NCBI GenBank assembly: GCA_947448955.1
Contig: CANFPU010000024.1
Span: forward strand, 1 to 33,273
Origin: Burkholderiales bacterium
GTDB taxonomy: Bacteria; Pseudomonadota; Gammaproteobacteria; Burkholderiales; Burkholderiaceae_C
Reading direction: 5' to 3'
Length of the DNA: 33,273 bases
The position numbers and the translations under genes are program-made. Below the pieces are notes generated by a model, which worked only from the letters and a program-made list of their open reading frames with translations, was not told the origin of the DNA and did no database searches. This document shows positions 1 through 8,292 of the stretch, piece after piece; within the stretch, counting starts at the first letter, position 1; every line of letters begins with the position of its first letter.

Positions 1-1806
1 GGGCTGGTGCCGGGACGGGGGCTGCTGGTGCTGTGCACGGGCCTGGCGCTGGCCAGCCTGGGCGCCAGCCTCGGTTTGGGCTTTTGGCCTGAACGGGCGG
101 GTCTGCTGCAGGATTTGCAGGTGACCGGCCAGTTGGCCTGGGCGGTGCTGGGCTTGCTGTTGGCTGAGCAGGTCTTTCGCAACCAACTTGACGTCTCGCG
201 ATGGGGCGCCAAGCCTTTGTGTCTTGGGCTGGCCTGTCTGTTCGGCTTCGACCTGTATTTGTTCTCGCAGGCCTTGATGTTCGGCAGCTTCGATGCCAAC
301 GCCTTGGGCGCGCGCGGTCTGGTGCATGCGGCGGTGCTACCGCTGCTGTTGCTCGCAGCTAGCCGCGACCTCAGCTGGCTGGCGCGGATCCAGATGTCGC
401 GCACGGCGGTCTTCTACTCAGCGTCGCTGCTGTTGGTGGGTTTCTACCTGCTGTTTGTCTCGACCGCCGGCTACTACATCCGATTTTTCGGTGGCAGCTG
501 GGGTGGCGCGTTACAGGTGGCCTTGCTTTTCATCGCAGGATTGCTGCTGACGGCCTTGCTGCTGTCAGGCGCCTTGCGCGCCCGCTTGAGGGTGTTTCTG
601 GGCAAACATTTTTTCCGCTACCGCTACGACTACCGACTGGAGTGGCTGCGCGTCACCGACGTGCTTTCGACGCGCAGTGCGCCGCAGGAGGTGGGTCGTC
701 TGGTGATCCGCGCGCTGGCTGACCTGGTGGAATGCCCCGCTGGTGCGCTGTGGACCAAGGACCTGTCAAATGACGACTATGTCCAGTCCGCGCGATGGAA
801 CATGCCTCATCTCGAGGCTCGCGAATCGACCGATTCAGCGTTCTGTCGCCAGATGCGCGACGACGAATGGATCATCGAACTGGCCCCAGCCGGACGACGG
901 CCCGTCGACGCGAGCTTGTTGTGGCCCGGTTGGCTGAATGATTCGGCTTCGGCTTGGCTGGTGGTGCCGCTGCTGGTGGCCGATAGGATGATTGGATTTG
1001 TCGTGTTGGCCAGGCCGCGCGCCGAGCTCGGTTTGAATTGGGAGGTGCGCGACCTGCTGAAGACCGCCGCGCGCCAAGCGGCCGGCTTTCTGGCTCAGAT
1101 GCACGCCACCGAAGCTTTGCTCGAGGCGCGCAAGTTCGACGCTTTCAACCGCATGTCGGCGTTTGTGGTGCACGACCTGAAGAACATCATCACCCAACTC
1201 TCGCTGATGCTCAAAAACGCCGAGCGTCACCGCGGCAACGCGCAGTTCCAGCAAGACATGCTCGAGACGGTCGAAAGCTCGCTCGACAAGCTGCGGCAGA
1301 TGATGACGCAACTGCGTGAAGGCGAGCGACCTGCGGGCGCCTCTGCGGGTGTGGAACTCGCGCCGCTCCTGCAGCGGATTCACCAAACCACGCGACGGCA
1401 TGGCCGGCAATTCGAGCTCGACATCACGACGCGCGTTGCCACCCGCGGCCATGCCGAGCGACTCGAGCGGGTGATCGGCCATGTTGTGCAGAATGCACTC
1501 GACGCCACGCCTGCCTGCGGTACCGTGTCGGTGCGGCTGACCCAGTCGGTTGGCCGTGCGATGGTGGTGGTCGATGACAGCGGTACCGGCATGAGCCCTG
1601 AGTTCATTCAGTCCCGTCTGTTCCGCCCTTTCAATTCCACCAAGCGCAGCGGCATGGGGATTGGCTCTTACGAGAGCTTTCAATACATCCAAGAACTCGG
1701 CGGGAGCATCGAGGTGAAAAGTGAACTGGGCCAGGGCTCGGTGGTAACGCTGTTGCTGCCCTTGTTCGATCTGCGCACCGACTCCGACTTGAGGGCGGCG
1801 GCATGA
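1..1806 (+). CDS. prsK: PEP-CTERM system sensor histidine kinase PrsK (5' partial)
   Basis: Membrane-bound sensor kinase predicted to phosphorylate PrsR, encoded immediately downstream. The N-terminal ~190 residues are a run of hydrophobic segments, then a GAF-like region (about residues 230-360, counted from the GTG at 7) and a kinase core. The H-box reads VVHDLKN, with the phospho-accepting His near residue 389. The ATPase domain shows an N-box (VQNALDA), a G1 box (DDSGTGM) and a G2-like GMGIGS. The frame is open to base 1, and PrsK proteins are usually nearly 700 residues, so the true start probably lies upstream and the GTG at 7 is only the first start codon visible. The stop overlaps the prsR start (ATGA), indicating translational coupling. 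The input signal is unknown. Confidence 0.9.
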   Translation, partial: GLVPGRGLLVLCTGLALASLGASLGLGFWPERAGLLQDLQVTGQLAWAVLGLLLAEQVFRNQLDVSRWGAKPLCLGLACLFGFDLYLFSQALMFGSFDANALGARGLVHAAVLPLLLLAASRDLSWLARIQMSRTAVFYSASLLLVGFYLLFVSTAGYYIRFFGGSWGGALQVALLFIAGLLLTALLLSGALRARLRVFLGKHFFRYRYDYRLEWLRVTDVLSTRSAPQEVGRLVIRALADLVECPAGALWTKDLSNDDYVQSARWNMPHLEARESTDSAFCRQMRDDEWIIELAPAGRRPVDASLLWPGWLNDSASAWLVVPLLVADRMIGFVVLARPRAELGLNWEVRDLLKTAARQAAGFLAQMHATEALLEARKFDAFNRMSAFVVHDLKNIITQLSLMLKNAERHRGNAQFQQDMLETVESSLDKLRQMMTQLREGERPAGASAGVELAPLLQRIHQTTRRHGRQFELDITTRVATRGHAERLERVIGHVVQNALDATPACGTVSVRLTQSVGRAMVVVDDSGTGMSPEFIQSRLFRPFNSTKRSGMGIGSYESFQYIQELGGSIEVKSELGQGSVVTLLLPLFDLRTDSDLRAAA

Positions 1807-3176
1807 ATGTTGCGCAGGCGCCGCTGCTGATTGTCGAAGACGACCTCGCGCTGCAAAAACAGATCAAATGGTCTCTCGACCGTTTCGAGACCGTCACGGC
1901 CTGCGACCGCGAGTCGGCGTTGGTTCAGGCGCGTCGTCACCAGCCCTCGGTGGTAACCATGGATCTCGGGCTGCCGCCTGACCCCGATGCAGTCAGCGAG
2001 GGCTTTTTGCTGCTCGAACAGTTGCTGCAGATCGATCCCGACACCAAGGTGATCGTTCTGACCGGGCAGAACGACCAGGCCAACGCATTGCGTGCGGTCG
2101 CACTCGGCGCCTACGACTTTTTCGCCAAGCCCTTTGAGCCCGAGTTGCTGGGTCTGACGATCGACCGGGCCTTCAGGCTGTTCGAGCTACAGACTGAAAA
2201 CCGGCGTCTGCAGACGCTGCACCAGCCTGACGCGCTGGCCGGCCTGCTGACCCGCGACCCCGAGATGCTGCGGCTGTGTCGAATGATTGAGCGCGTGGCC
2301 AGTAGCGACGCCACGGTGATGTTGCTGGGCGAGAGCGGCACCGGCAAAGAGGTGTTTGCGCAAGGTTTGCACCAAGCGTCCAAACGCAGCGGCAAATTTG
2401 TCGCCATCAACTGCGCTGCAATTCCTGAAGCCTTGCTCGAGAGTGAACTCTTTGGTCATGAAAAAGGCTCTTTCACCGGGGCCACCAAGACCACGATCGG
2501 CAAGATCGAGACCGCCCATGGTGGCACGCTGATGCTTGACGAGATCGGTGACTTGCCACAGCCCCTGCAGGCCAAGCTGCTGCGATTCCTGCAAGAGCGC
2601 AAGATCGAACGCATCGGCGGCAGACAGGAGATCGCGGTCGATGTGCGGGTGGTCTGCGCGACGCACCAGAACCTGTTGGCGCAAATCGAAGACGGGCGAT
2701 TTCGCGAGGACCTTTATTACCGCCTGGCTGAGATCGTGGTCGAAATCCCGGCGCTCAGGGACCGCCAGGGCGACGCCGTGCTGTTGGCACAGGCCTTCCT
2801 GCGGCGTTTTGCGCAGGCGTCGCGCCGTTCGGCGATGGCCTTCGGCGAGGAAGCGCTGCTCGCCATCGCGCATCACCGCTGGCCTGGCAACGTCAGGGAG
2901 TTGCTCAACAAGGTCAAGCGCGCGTCGATCATGGCTGACGGGGTGCGCGTTGGCTGCGACGACCTGGGTTTGACGGCTGTCGGCGGCGACGCGTCGGACG
3001 TGGCAACCACCGACCTTCGACAGGTGCGCGACCGAGCGGACCGCGGGGCGGTGATCGCTGCGCTCGGCCGCACCAACGGCAACCTGGTCAAGGCATCCGA
3101 AATGCTGGGCGTGAGCCGGCCGACGCTCTATGACTTGATGAAGCGGCTTGCGATCCGGCCCCATCTCAGTGCTTGA
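1803..3176 (+). CDS. prsR: PEP-CTERM-box sigma-54 response regulator PrsR
   Basis: NtrC-type activator of sigma-54 promoters, expected to switch on PEP-CTERM protein genes after phosphorylation by PrsK. The receiver domain spans about residues 8-120, with the phospho-acceptor Asp at 54 (TMDLGLP). The central AAA+ domain has Walker A GESGTGKE, the sigma-54 contact loop as GSFTGA instead of the commoner GAFTGA, and Walker B LMLDEIGD. The C-terminus is a Fis-type helix-turn-helix (KASEMLGVSRPTLYDLMKRL). The 457-residue length is normal for the family. It overlaps prsK by 4 bases. A sigma-54 promoter upstream of the PEP-CTERM gene at 6229 is a natural local target. Family assignment is firm; target assignment is inference. 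Confidence 0.94.
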   Translation: MNVAQAPLLIVEDDLALQKQIKWSLDRFETVTACDRESALVQARRHQPSVVTMDLGLPPDPDAVSEGFLLLEQLLQIDPDTKVIVLTGQNDQANALRAVALGAYDFFAKPFEPELLGLTIDRAFRLFELQTENRRLQTLHQPDALAGLLTRDPEMLRLCRMIERVASSDATVMLLGESGTGKEVFAQGLHQASKRSGKFVAINCAAIPEALLESELFGHEKGSFTGATKTTIGKIETAHGGTLMLDEIGDLPQPLQAKLLRFLQERKIERIGGRQEIAVDVRVVCATHQNLLAQIEDGRFREDLYYRLAEIVVEIPALRDRQGDAVLLAQAFLRRFAQASRRSAMAFGEEALLAIAHHRWPGNVRELLNKVKRASIMADGVRVGCDDLGLTAVGGDASDVATTDLRQVRDRADRGAVIAALGRTNGNLVKASEMLGVSRPTLYDLMKRLAIRPHLSA

Positions 3177-3179
3177 CGC

Positions 3180-3198
3180 GCCGCTTGCCGAGCGGCTT
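3180..3198 (+). terminator. weak hairpin after prsR
   Basis: A 6-bp stem GCCGCT / AGCGGC with a 5-base loop begins just after the prsR stop and is followed by only two T residues. It might be an attenuator or an mRNA 3'-end stabiliser between prsR and prsT. It lacks the T-tract of a good intrinsic terminator. Confidence 0.25.
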
Positions 3199-3263
3199 CC
3201 GTCCTTCGCGTCACCAGGCAGGGACGGTCCTGTCTTTCAAGCATTTCAACCAGGATGAGCCCG

Positions 3264-6032
3264 ATGTTCCCTCGATGGACCGTGCTGATGATCTCGGCCT
3301 GCTGGTCGTTGACGGCTTGCAGCCCCAAGCCGTCCGAGTTGGCCGACACCGCCAAGCAAGCCATCGCCAAAGGCGACTACCGGTCGGCTTTGCTACCGCT
3401 CAAGTCGGGGCTGGCCGATCACCCTGGCAATCCAGACCTGCGCTTTCTGCTGGGCCAGGCCTTGCTGAGAGGCGGCGATGCGGCGGCGGCGACGATCGAG
3501 TTGAAGAAGGCCCGCGAGTTGGGCCACGCTGCTTCGGCGGTGGTGCCAGAGCTGGCACGCGCGATGCTGGCCCAAAGTAAATTTCAAGCGGTGGTCGACG
3601 AGTTTGCCAACCTGCGCCTGGACGGCGCTGATGCCAACGCCGAGATCAAGTCTGCACTCGCCTTTGCCTACGCCAATCTCGGCCGAGATCAGGCGATGGC
3701 GCAAGCCGTTGACGAAGCGGTGGCCGCGTCACCCAAGTTGCCTTCGGTATTGCTGGCCCGGGCCAGACTGTTGGTTGGTCGGGGCGATGCCGATGGCGCA
3801 CTCAAACTGGTCGACGAGGTCGATGCCAGCGCCCAGCTTCAAGTCGAAGCCAAGCTGCTCAGAGCCGACATCCTGCTGCGCGCCAGGCATGACGCCGTGG
3901 GGGCAGTGGTCGCACTTCGCGAGGCGTTGGCCGTCGATTCAATGTCATTGGCGTCACACGTCAGAATCATTGGCATCGAGATGTCACAAGGCCACGCAGA
4001 TCTTGCCAAGCGTCAGTTGAAGGACTTGAAGCAGTTGATGCCCATGCATCCCCAGGTTCTGTATGTCGAGGCACAGATCGCCTACAACGACAAGGATTAC
4101 GGCCATGCGCTCGAGACGCTCGAACTGCTGTTGCGAGCCTATCCGGACATGGCCAAGATTCGCTTGTTTGCCGGTGCGGTGCAGTACCAGCGCAATGCCT
4201 TGCTGCAATCCGAAACCTTGCTGCTCAAGGCGCTCCAGCTCGATCCCAGCCTGGTGCTGGCACGACAGTATTTGGCGCAAACCTATCTGCGCATGGGGCA
4301 GCCTGCCAAGGCCCTGGCGGTGCTCGGAGATCTCGCTGAGAGTGGCAATCCCTCCGCAGAAAGTGTCGCGTTGGCGGCCCAGGCCCAGATGCTCTCAGGC
4401 AACCTGGTCCGCGCTGAAGCGATGTTCAACCAGGCGGCCAAGCTGAAGCCAGGAGATCCGACACTGCGCACGGCTCTGGCACTGACAGATCTAGCCAAAG
4501 GCCGCGATGGCAGCGCCTTCGAAGCCCTGGAATCCATCGCATCGCGCGACTCGGGCGCGAGCGCCGACATGGCGTTGATCAGCGCGCGCATGCGCCGCCG
4601 TGAATGGCCGGCTGCGTTGAAGGCGGTCGACCGTTTGCAGACCAAACAGCCCGGCAAACCTTTGGCCGGCTATCTTCGAGGCCTGGTGCTGCGCCAGCAG
4701 GGTGACCCGTTGTCGGCGCGAGCCAGTTTTGAGCAAGCGGTCAAGCTCGACCCAGGCTATTTTTCGGCGATCCTCGCGCTGGCTGAGATGGACCTAGCCG
4801 AACTCAAACCCGATGCGGCCCGGCACAAGCTTGAAGAAGCGATCGCGCTCAATCCCAAAAACACCGCGGCCCGCATGGCGGTGGTTGAAATCCTCAAGCA
4901 GCAAAGCGTGAAGCCGGAAGAAATCCGAAAAGCGCTCGCAGCAGCCGTACTGGCCGACGGGACGGCGCCGGCCCCGCGCTTGGCATTGGTGGCGCACTTG
5001 TCGGATGCCAACGACCTCAAGGGAGCGCTGGCGGCGGCGCAGTCTGCGATCGCAGCGCTGCCCGATAACGTCGACGTGCTGGAGGTTCTTGGACGAGCGC
5101 AGGCCAACGTCGGCGATTCGCAGCAAGCCAGCAGCAGCTTCAAGAAATTGGCCAACTTGCGACCGGGTTCGGCGCTGCCTTACCTGCGTCTGGCCGATCT
5201 CCAGGCCGCCGGCCAGGACCATTCAGCGCTGATGTACAGCCTGAAGCGGGCGTTCGACCTCGCGCCTGGATCGCCCGACGTCCACAGCCGCTTGGTGGCA
5301 GCCAGCGTCAAGACCAAAGACCTGAAATTAGCGCTGGATTCAGCCCATGAGTTGCAGCGACGCCAGCCCGGGTCGGCCAGCGGTTTCTTGCTGGAGGGCG
5401 ACGTCTATCTGGCCCATCGCCGTTTTGGACCGGCGCTGGCAGCTTATCGATTGGGGCTGGACAAGGCGGATTCCTCGCGCAAGGCCGCGCCAATGGTCTA
5501 CCAGACCTTGAGGGCGTCGGACCAGCTGCCGGAGGCTGATCGGTTTGCCGCGGACTGGATCAAGCGCCACCCCAAAGACACGCTCTTTTTGTCGTATCTC
5601 GGTGATGACGCGCTGCTTCGCAAGGACGAGGCTTTGGCCGAGCGGCGTTTTCGGGAAGTGCTGGCGATCGATCCGCGCCGGGTCAACGCGCTCAACAACG
5701 TGGCCTGGCTGATGGCCCGGCGCGGTGCGCAGGGCGCGGTGGCGTTGGCTGAGAAAGCGCTGGCGTTGGCGCCCAATCAGGCGCTATTGCTCGACACATT
5801 GGCCGAGGCGCTGGCTGCCGAAGGACAGGTCGTGCGGGCGATTGAGGTGGGCCAGCGATTGTTGGTGCTGCAACCCGAGAAACCCGGGCACCGTCTCCGA
5901 TTGGCTCGGTTCTTTTTGCGCAATCAGCAAAAAGACAAGGCGTTGGTGGAGCTTGATTTGCTGGACGCACTTGGTGCAGGTTATGAAGGTCAGAGCGAGG
6001 TGTCGCGTTTGCGCCAGAGCGCCTTGCCCTGA
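3264..6032 (+). CDS. prsT: PEP-CTERM system TPR-repeat lipoprotein PrsT
   Basis: Large exported TPR protein that accompanies prsK-prsR in exosortase/PEP-CTERM loci; its exact job is not established, and it is probably a scaffold in exopolysaccharide or PEP-CTERM protein handling. The N-terminus is a short hydrophobic signal ending in the lipobox LTAC, so the Cys should be lipidated and the protein held on a membrane facing the periplasm. The rest (about 900 residues) is helical tetratricopeptide repeats with recurrent A-x-LDP/LNP turns. The ATG at 3264 is preferred because AGG at 3252-3254 is about 9 bases upstream; the in-frame ATG at 3255 directly abuts that AGG and would have no spacing. 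The gene lies 87 bases after prsR and is probably co-transcribed with it. Confidence 0.9.
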   Translation: MFPRWTVLMISACWSLTACSPKPSELADTAKQAIAKGDYRSALLPLKSGLADHPGNPDLRFLLGQALLRGGDAAAATIELKKARELGHAASAVVPELARAMLAQSKFQAVVDEFANLRLDGADANAEIKSALAFAYANLGRDQAMAQAVDEAVAASPKLPSVLLARARLLVGRGDADGALKLVDEVDASAQLQVEAKLLRADILLRARHDAVGAVVALREALAVDSMSLASHVRIIGIEMSQGHADLAKRQLKDLKQLMPMHPQVLYVEAQIAYNDKDYGHALETLELLLRAYPDMAKIRLFAGAVQYQRNALLQSETLLLKALQLDPSLVLARQYLAQTYLRMGQPAKALAVLGDLAESGNPSAESVALAAQAQMLSGNLVRAEAMFNQAAKLKPGDPTLRTALALTDLAKGRDGSAFEALESIASRDSGASADMALISARMRRREWPAALKAVDRLQTKQPGKPLAGYLRGLVLRQQGDPLSARASFEQAVKLDPGYFSAILALAEMDLAELKPDAARHKLEEAIALNPKNTAARMAVVEILKQQSVKPEEIRKALAAAVLADGTAPAPRLALVAHLSDANDLKGALAAAQSAIAALPDNVDVLEVLGRAQANVGDSQQASSSFKKLANLRPGSALPYLRLADLQAAGQDHSALMYSLKRAFDLAPGSPDVHSRLVAASVKTKDLKLALDSAHELQRRQPGSASGFLLEGDVYLAHRRFGPALAAYRLGLDKADSSRKAAPMVYQTLRASDQLPEADRFAADWIKRHPKDTLFLSYLGDDALLRKDEALAERRFREVLAIDPRRVNALNNVAWLMARRGAQGAVALAEKALALAPNQALLLDTLAEALAAEGQVVRAIEVGQRLLVLQPEKPGHRLRLARFFLRNQQKDKALVELDLLDALGAGYEGQSEVSRLRQSALP

Positions 6033-6063
6033 TCGCCTTGCCTGGCTGTTGCGGTGTTCGAGT

Positions 6064-6093
6064 TGTCGGAAATTTTGACAGTTGATCTTCAAC
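6064..6093. promoter_or_regulatory. candidate PrsR-binding palindromes upstream of PEP-CTERM gene
   Basis: Two adjacent dyads lie 51-80 bases upstream of the -24/-12 element. The first, TGTCGGAAATTTTGACA (6064-6080), has perfect TGTC/GACA arms and pairs at 6 of 8 positions around a central A. The second, GTTGA-TCT-TCAAC (6081-6093), has perfect 5-bp arms. The distance suits an enhancer site for a sigma-54 activator such as PrsR. Assignment to PrsR is inference from position and gene neighbourhood. Confidence 0.45.
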
Positions 6094-6143
6094 GCGACCG
6101 CAGGATTTAGATAACGTCTTGATTCAGCGGGTATTTCTCTGGC

Positions 6144-6159
6144 TGGCATGAAACGTGCC
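6144..6159 (+). promoter_or_regulatory. sigma-54 (-24/-12) promoter of the PEP-CTERM gene
   Basis: TGGCATGAAACGTGCC has the invariant GG (6145-6146) and GC (6157-6158) separated by exactly 10 bases, as required for RpoN promoters. With GC at -13/-12, transcription would start at about 6170, giving a 59-base leader before the ATG at 6229. The nearby sigma-54 activator PrsR supports the call. Confidence 0.75.
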
Positions 6160-6169
6160 TTTCAACCCT

Positions 6170-6194
6170 TGCCTGAGGTCTATCGCTTCAGGCA
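6170..6194 (+). other. 5'-leader hairpin of the PEP-CTERM mRNA
   Basis: TGCCTGA (6170-6176) and TCAGGCA (6188-6194) form a perfect 7-bp stem with an 11-base loop. The stem begins at the start site predicted from the sigma-54 promoter. A stem at the very 5' end commonly protects an mRNA from decay; that role is inferred here. Confidence 0.4.
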
Positions 6195-6228
6195 TCAAGT
6201 GGCAACCTTTCATTCCTTGGAGAAATTG

Positions 6229-6966
6229 ATGAAGAAATTAATGAAGATCGTCGTTGCCGCAGCAGCGATGTTGGCCGCGCAGGCGCACGCAGGGATCTTG
6301 ATCGATGATTTTTCGAGCGGTGCGTTCTCCATCACTGACCTCACGACAACTGGCGGGGGGGTGTGGAATACAAGCCTTGGGACCATGATCGGTGGCTCGC
6401 GGGACGTCTATGCCGAAAAGAAGGTCAGCGTGACGACCGACGGCACCGACGGTGTCAGGGCCAGCGTCAACACCATCGACAAGACCTTCAGGTTCAGCCA
6501 GGACAGCGACCAATCCGGCACCGCTCGGATCATCTGGGACGGCAACAATACGGCGCAAGGAACCATAGACACGGTCGGTTTGGGCGCCTTGGGTCAGAAC
6601 TTCAGTGCGGTGTCTAGCGCCTTTCAGTTCACCGCCAAGTTTGAAGCGCCGACGCTCAACCCTTACACCGTGGACCTGCACGTCTGGGACATCACGGGCG
6701 CTCAATCGACGTTCTCTTTTGACGCCATCGGGACAGGCGGTACTTTCCAGGTGTTCACGATCGCCTTCACCGATTCTGGTTGGGTCGGCGCCGCGGACTT
6801 CACGAAAGTGGGCGCGCTGGAGGCTGACCTCAACACAGGATCGACAGGCGCGCTCGATGTCGACATCACTTTGAAGAACGTCGAGACGGTACCCGAGCCG
6901 GGTTCGCTGGCGCTGGCCGGCTTGGGCCTGCTCGGCCTGGGCGCTGTCCGCCGTCGCAAGGCCTGA
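6229..6966 (+). CDS. PEP-CTERM sorting domain-containing exported protein
   Basis: Exported protein of 245 residues with a Sec signal peptide (MKKLMKIVV...AQAHA, cleavage before GILIDD). It ends in a PEP-CTERM tag: VPEP, a single hydrophobic helix, then the basic tail RRRK. Such tags are recognised and cleaved by exosortases, and the proteins are usually tied to extracellular matrix or floc formation. The middle is a Ser/Thr/Gly-rich beta-type domain with no enzymatic motif that I recognise. The ATG at 6229 is chosen because GGAGA lies 5 bases upstream and because the sigma-54 promoter would start RNA near 6170, downstream of the earlier in-frame ATG at 6148. An intrinsic terminator follows, so it is probably monocistronic and under PrsK/PrsR control. 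Confidence 0.92.
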   Translation: MKKLMKIVVAAAAMLAAQAHAGILIDDFSSGAFSITDLTTTGGGVWNTSLGTMIGGSRDVYAEKKVSVTTDGTDGVRASVNTIDKTFRFSQDSDQSGTARIIWDGNNTAQGTIDTVGLGALGQNFSAVSSAFQFTAKFEAPTLNPYTVDLHVWDITGAQSTFSFDAIGTGGTFQVFTIAFTDSGWVGAADFTKVGALEADLNTGSTGALDVDITLKNVETVPEPGSLALAGLGLLGLGAVRRRKA

Positions 6967-6988
6967 TCCGGCCGGACCTCGCAAGTCG

Positions 6989-7018
6989 TCAGCTGAAGTC
7001 ACCTGAAGTCAGCTGAAA
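6989..7018. repeat. three 10-bp tandem repeats
   Basis: TCAGCTGAAG, TCACCTGAAG and TCAGCTGAAA lie head to tail between the PEP-CTERM stop codon and the terminator hairpin. No function is evident. Confidence 0.7.
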
Positions 7019-7043
7019 AAAGGGCGCCGGAAGGCGCCTTTTT
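7016..7043 (+). terminator. intrinsic terminator after the PEP-CTERM gene
   Basis: GGCGCC (7023-7028), loop GGAA, GGCGCC (7033-7038), then five T. Six A precede the stem and can pair with the T-tract, so the element could also work on the opposite strand. It cleanly separates the PEP-CTERM unit from the glycosyltransferase operon. Confidence 0.9.
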
Positions 7044-7155
7044 CATGGGTCTGGTCCGACCTGAATTCCTCGACACTGGATTCGTTGACCCAGCCGATGC
7101 GGCCATCTTGCCGCCGGCCCGCGGTGACGTCGGGTCGAGAAGAGGGCTGATTCAG

Positions 7156-8292
7156 GTGACGACGGGTTTGAGCATCTGCATGATCTCGGACGATGTGTAC
7201 CCGGCGCTGACCGGCGTGGGCATCCATGTTCAACAGGTCAGCCGGGAACTGGTCAGGCGCGGTCACCGGGTGGCCGTCCTCACCACCCGGCGGGCGGGTG
7301 AGCCTGCGCTGGAGTTGTGGCAAGGGGTGCGTCTGCACCGCTTCTTCAGCCTCGGCGTCTACGGCTTCGCGCAGGCCTTGCCGTCTCGTCAAGCCATCCT
7401 GCAGGTCTTGCAGCAGGAAGCGGCCCAGGTGGTCCATCACCACTACCTGGGCTGGATGATGACGCAGGCCTGCGCGGTGGCCCGCGACATGGCGCTGCCG
7501 CAGATCTCGACCTATCACTTCAGTGCGGAGGTCTTGACGCAGGCTTGGGCCATGAGGCCGTTCCGGCCGCTGATCCGGCGCCTGGCGCTGGGCCACCACA
7601 ACCAGTGTCAGTTGGTGATTGCGCCGTCCCAGGCACTGGTACGGTTGCTGCCCAGCCAGGGTCTGCGCACGCCCTTGCGCTACATCTCCAACCCGCTCGC
7701 TTTCGCCAACCAGGCCGATGTCGTGCCAGCGGTTCGCGCGACCGGCTTGGTCGTGATGTACGCCGGCCGCTTGGCGCCTGAGAAAAACCTGGGCTTGCTG
7801 CTGCATGCTTTCGCCGACCTGAGGCGTCTACGGCCGCAAGCCAGGCTGTGGTTGGCGGGTCAGGGCCCGGAGCGGCCCGCGCTCGAGCGGCTGTGCCGGG
7901 CGCTGCAAATCAGCACCTGCGTTGATTTCCTGGGCTTTCTCGATCCTGGTGAACTGGCCCGTCACTATGCCGCCTGCGATGTCTTCGTGTTGCCTTCGGT
8001 CATCGAGGCCCAACCACTCGTGGCGATGGAAGCGATGTGGTTTGCCAAGCCGGTGCTGGTGACCAGCGCGATCGTTGCCGCCGAGGAGATGGTGACACCG
8101 GGTGAAAACGGCTACATCGTTGACCCGCAGGACCCTGCCGATCTGGCGGACCGACTGCACTTGCTGGCCGCGGACCCTGCACTGCGCCAGAAGTTGGGTC
8201 AGGAAGGTCATCGGCGCGCCCAGGCCTATCGGCCCGAGCGGGTGGTCGACGAACTCGAGCAGGCTTATCGCGAGGTGATCTGCCGTGGCTGA
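7156..8292 (+). CDS. glycosyltransferase family 4 protein
   Basis: Retaining GT-B glycosyltransferase (GT4), transferring a sugar from an activated donor to an acceptor I cannot name. The N-terminal Rossmann domain starts SICMISDDVYP and carries the glycine loop GVGIHV. The C-terminal donor-binding domain has VMYAGRLAPEKNLG and the EX7E motif (E284 and E292 in VIEAQPLVAMEAM). The frame is open from an ATG at 7045, but that codon directly follows the terminator and has no ribosome site. The GTG at 7156 has AGAGGG 9 bases upstream and places the first beta-strand where the family expects it. It is first in a six-gene operon and overlaps the next gene by 8 bases, suggesting paired action with the PIG-L deacetylase, as in N-acetylglucosaminyl transfer followed by deacetylation. 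Confidence 0.87.
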   Translation: MTTGLSICMISDDVYPALTGVGIHVQQVSRELVRRGHRVAVLTTRRAGEPALELWQGVRLHRFFSLGVYGFAQALPSRQAILQVLQQEAAQVVHHHYLGWMMTQACAVARDMALPQISTYHFSAEVLTQAWAMRPFRPLIRRLALGHHNQCQLVIAPSQALVRLLPSQGLRTPLRYISNPLAFANQADVVPAVRATGLVVMYAGRLAPEKNLGLLLHAFADLRRLRPQARLWLAGQGPERPALERLCRALQISTCVDFLGFLDPGELARHYAACDVFVLPSVIEAQPLVAMEAMWFAKPVLVTSAIVAAEEMVTPGENGYIVDPQDPADLADRLHLLAADPALRQKLGQEGHRRAQAYRPERVVDELEQAYREVICRG

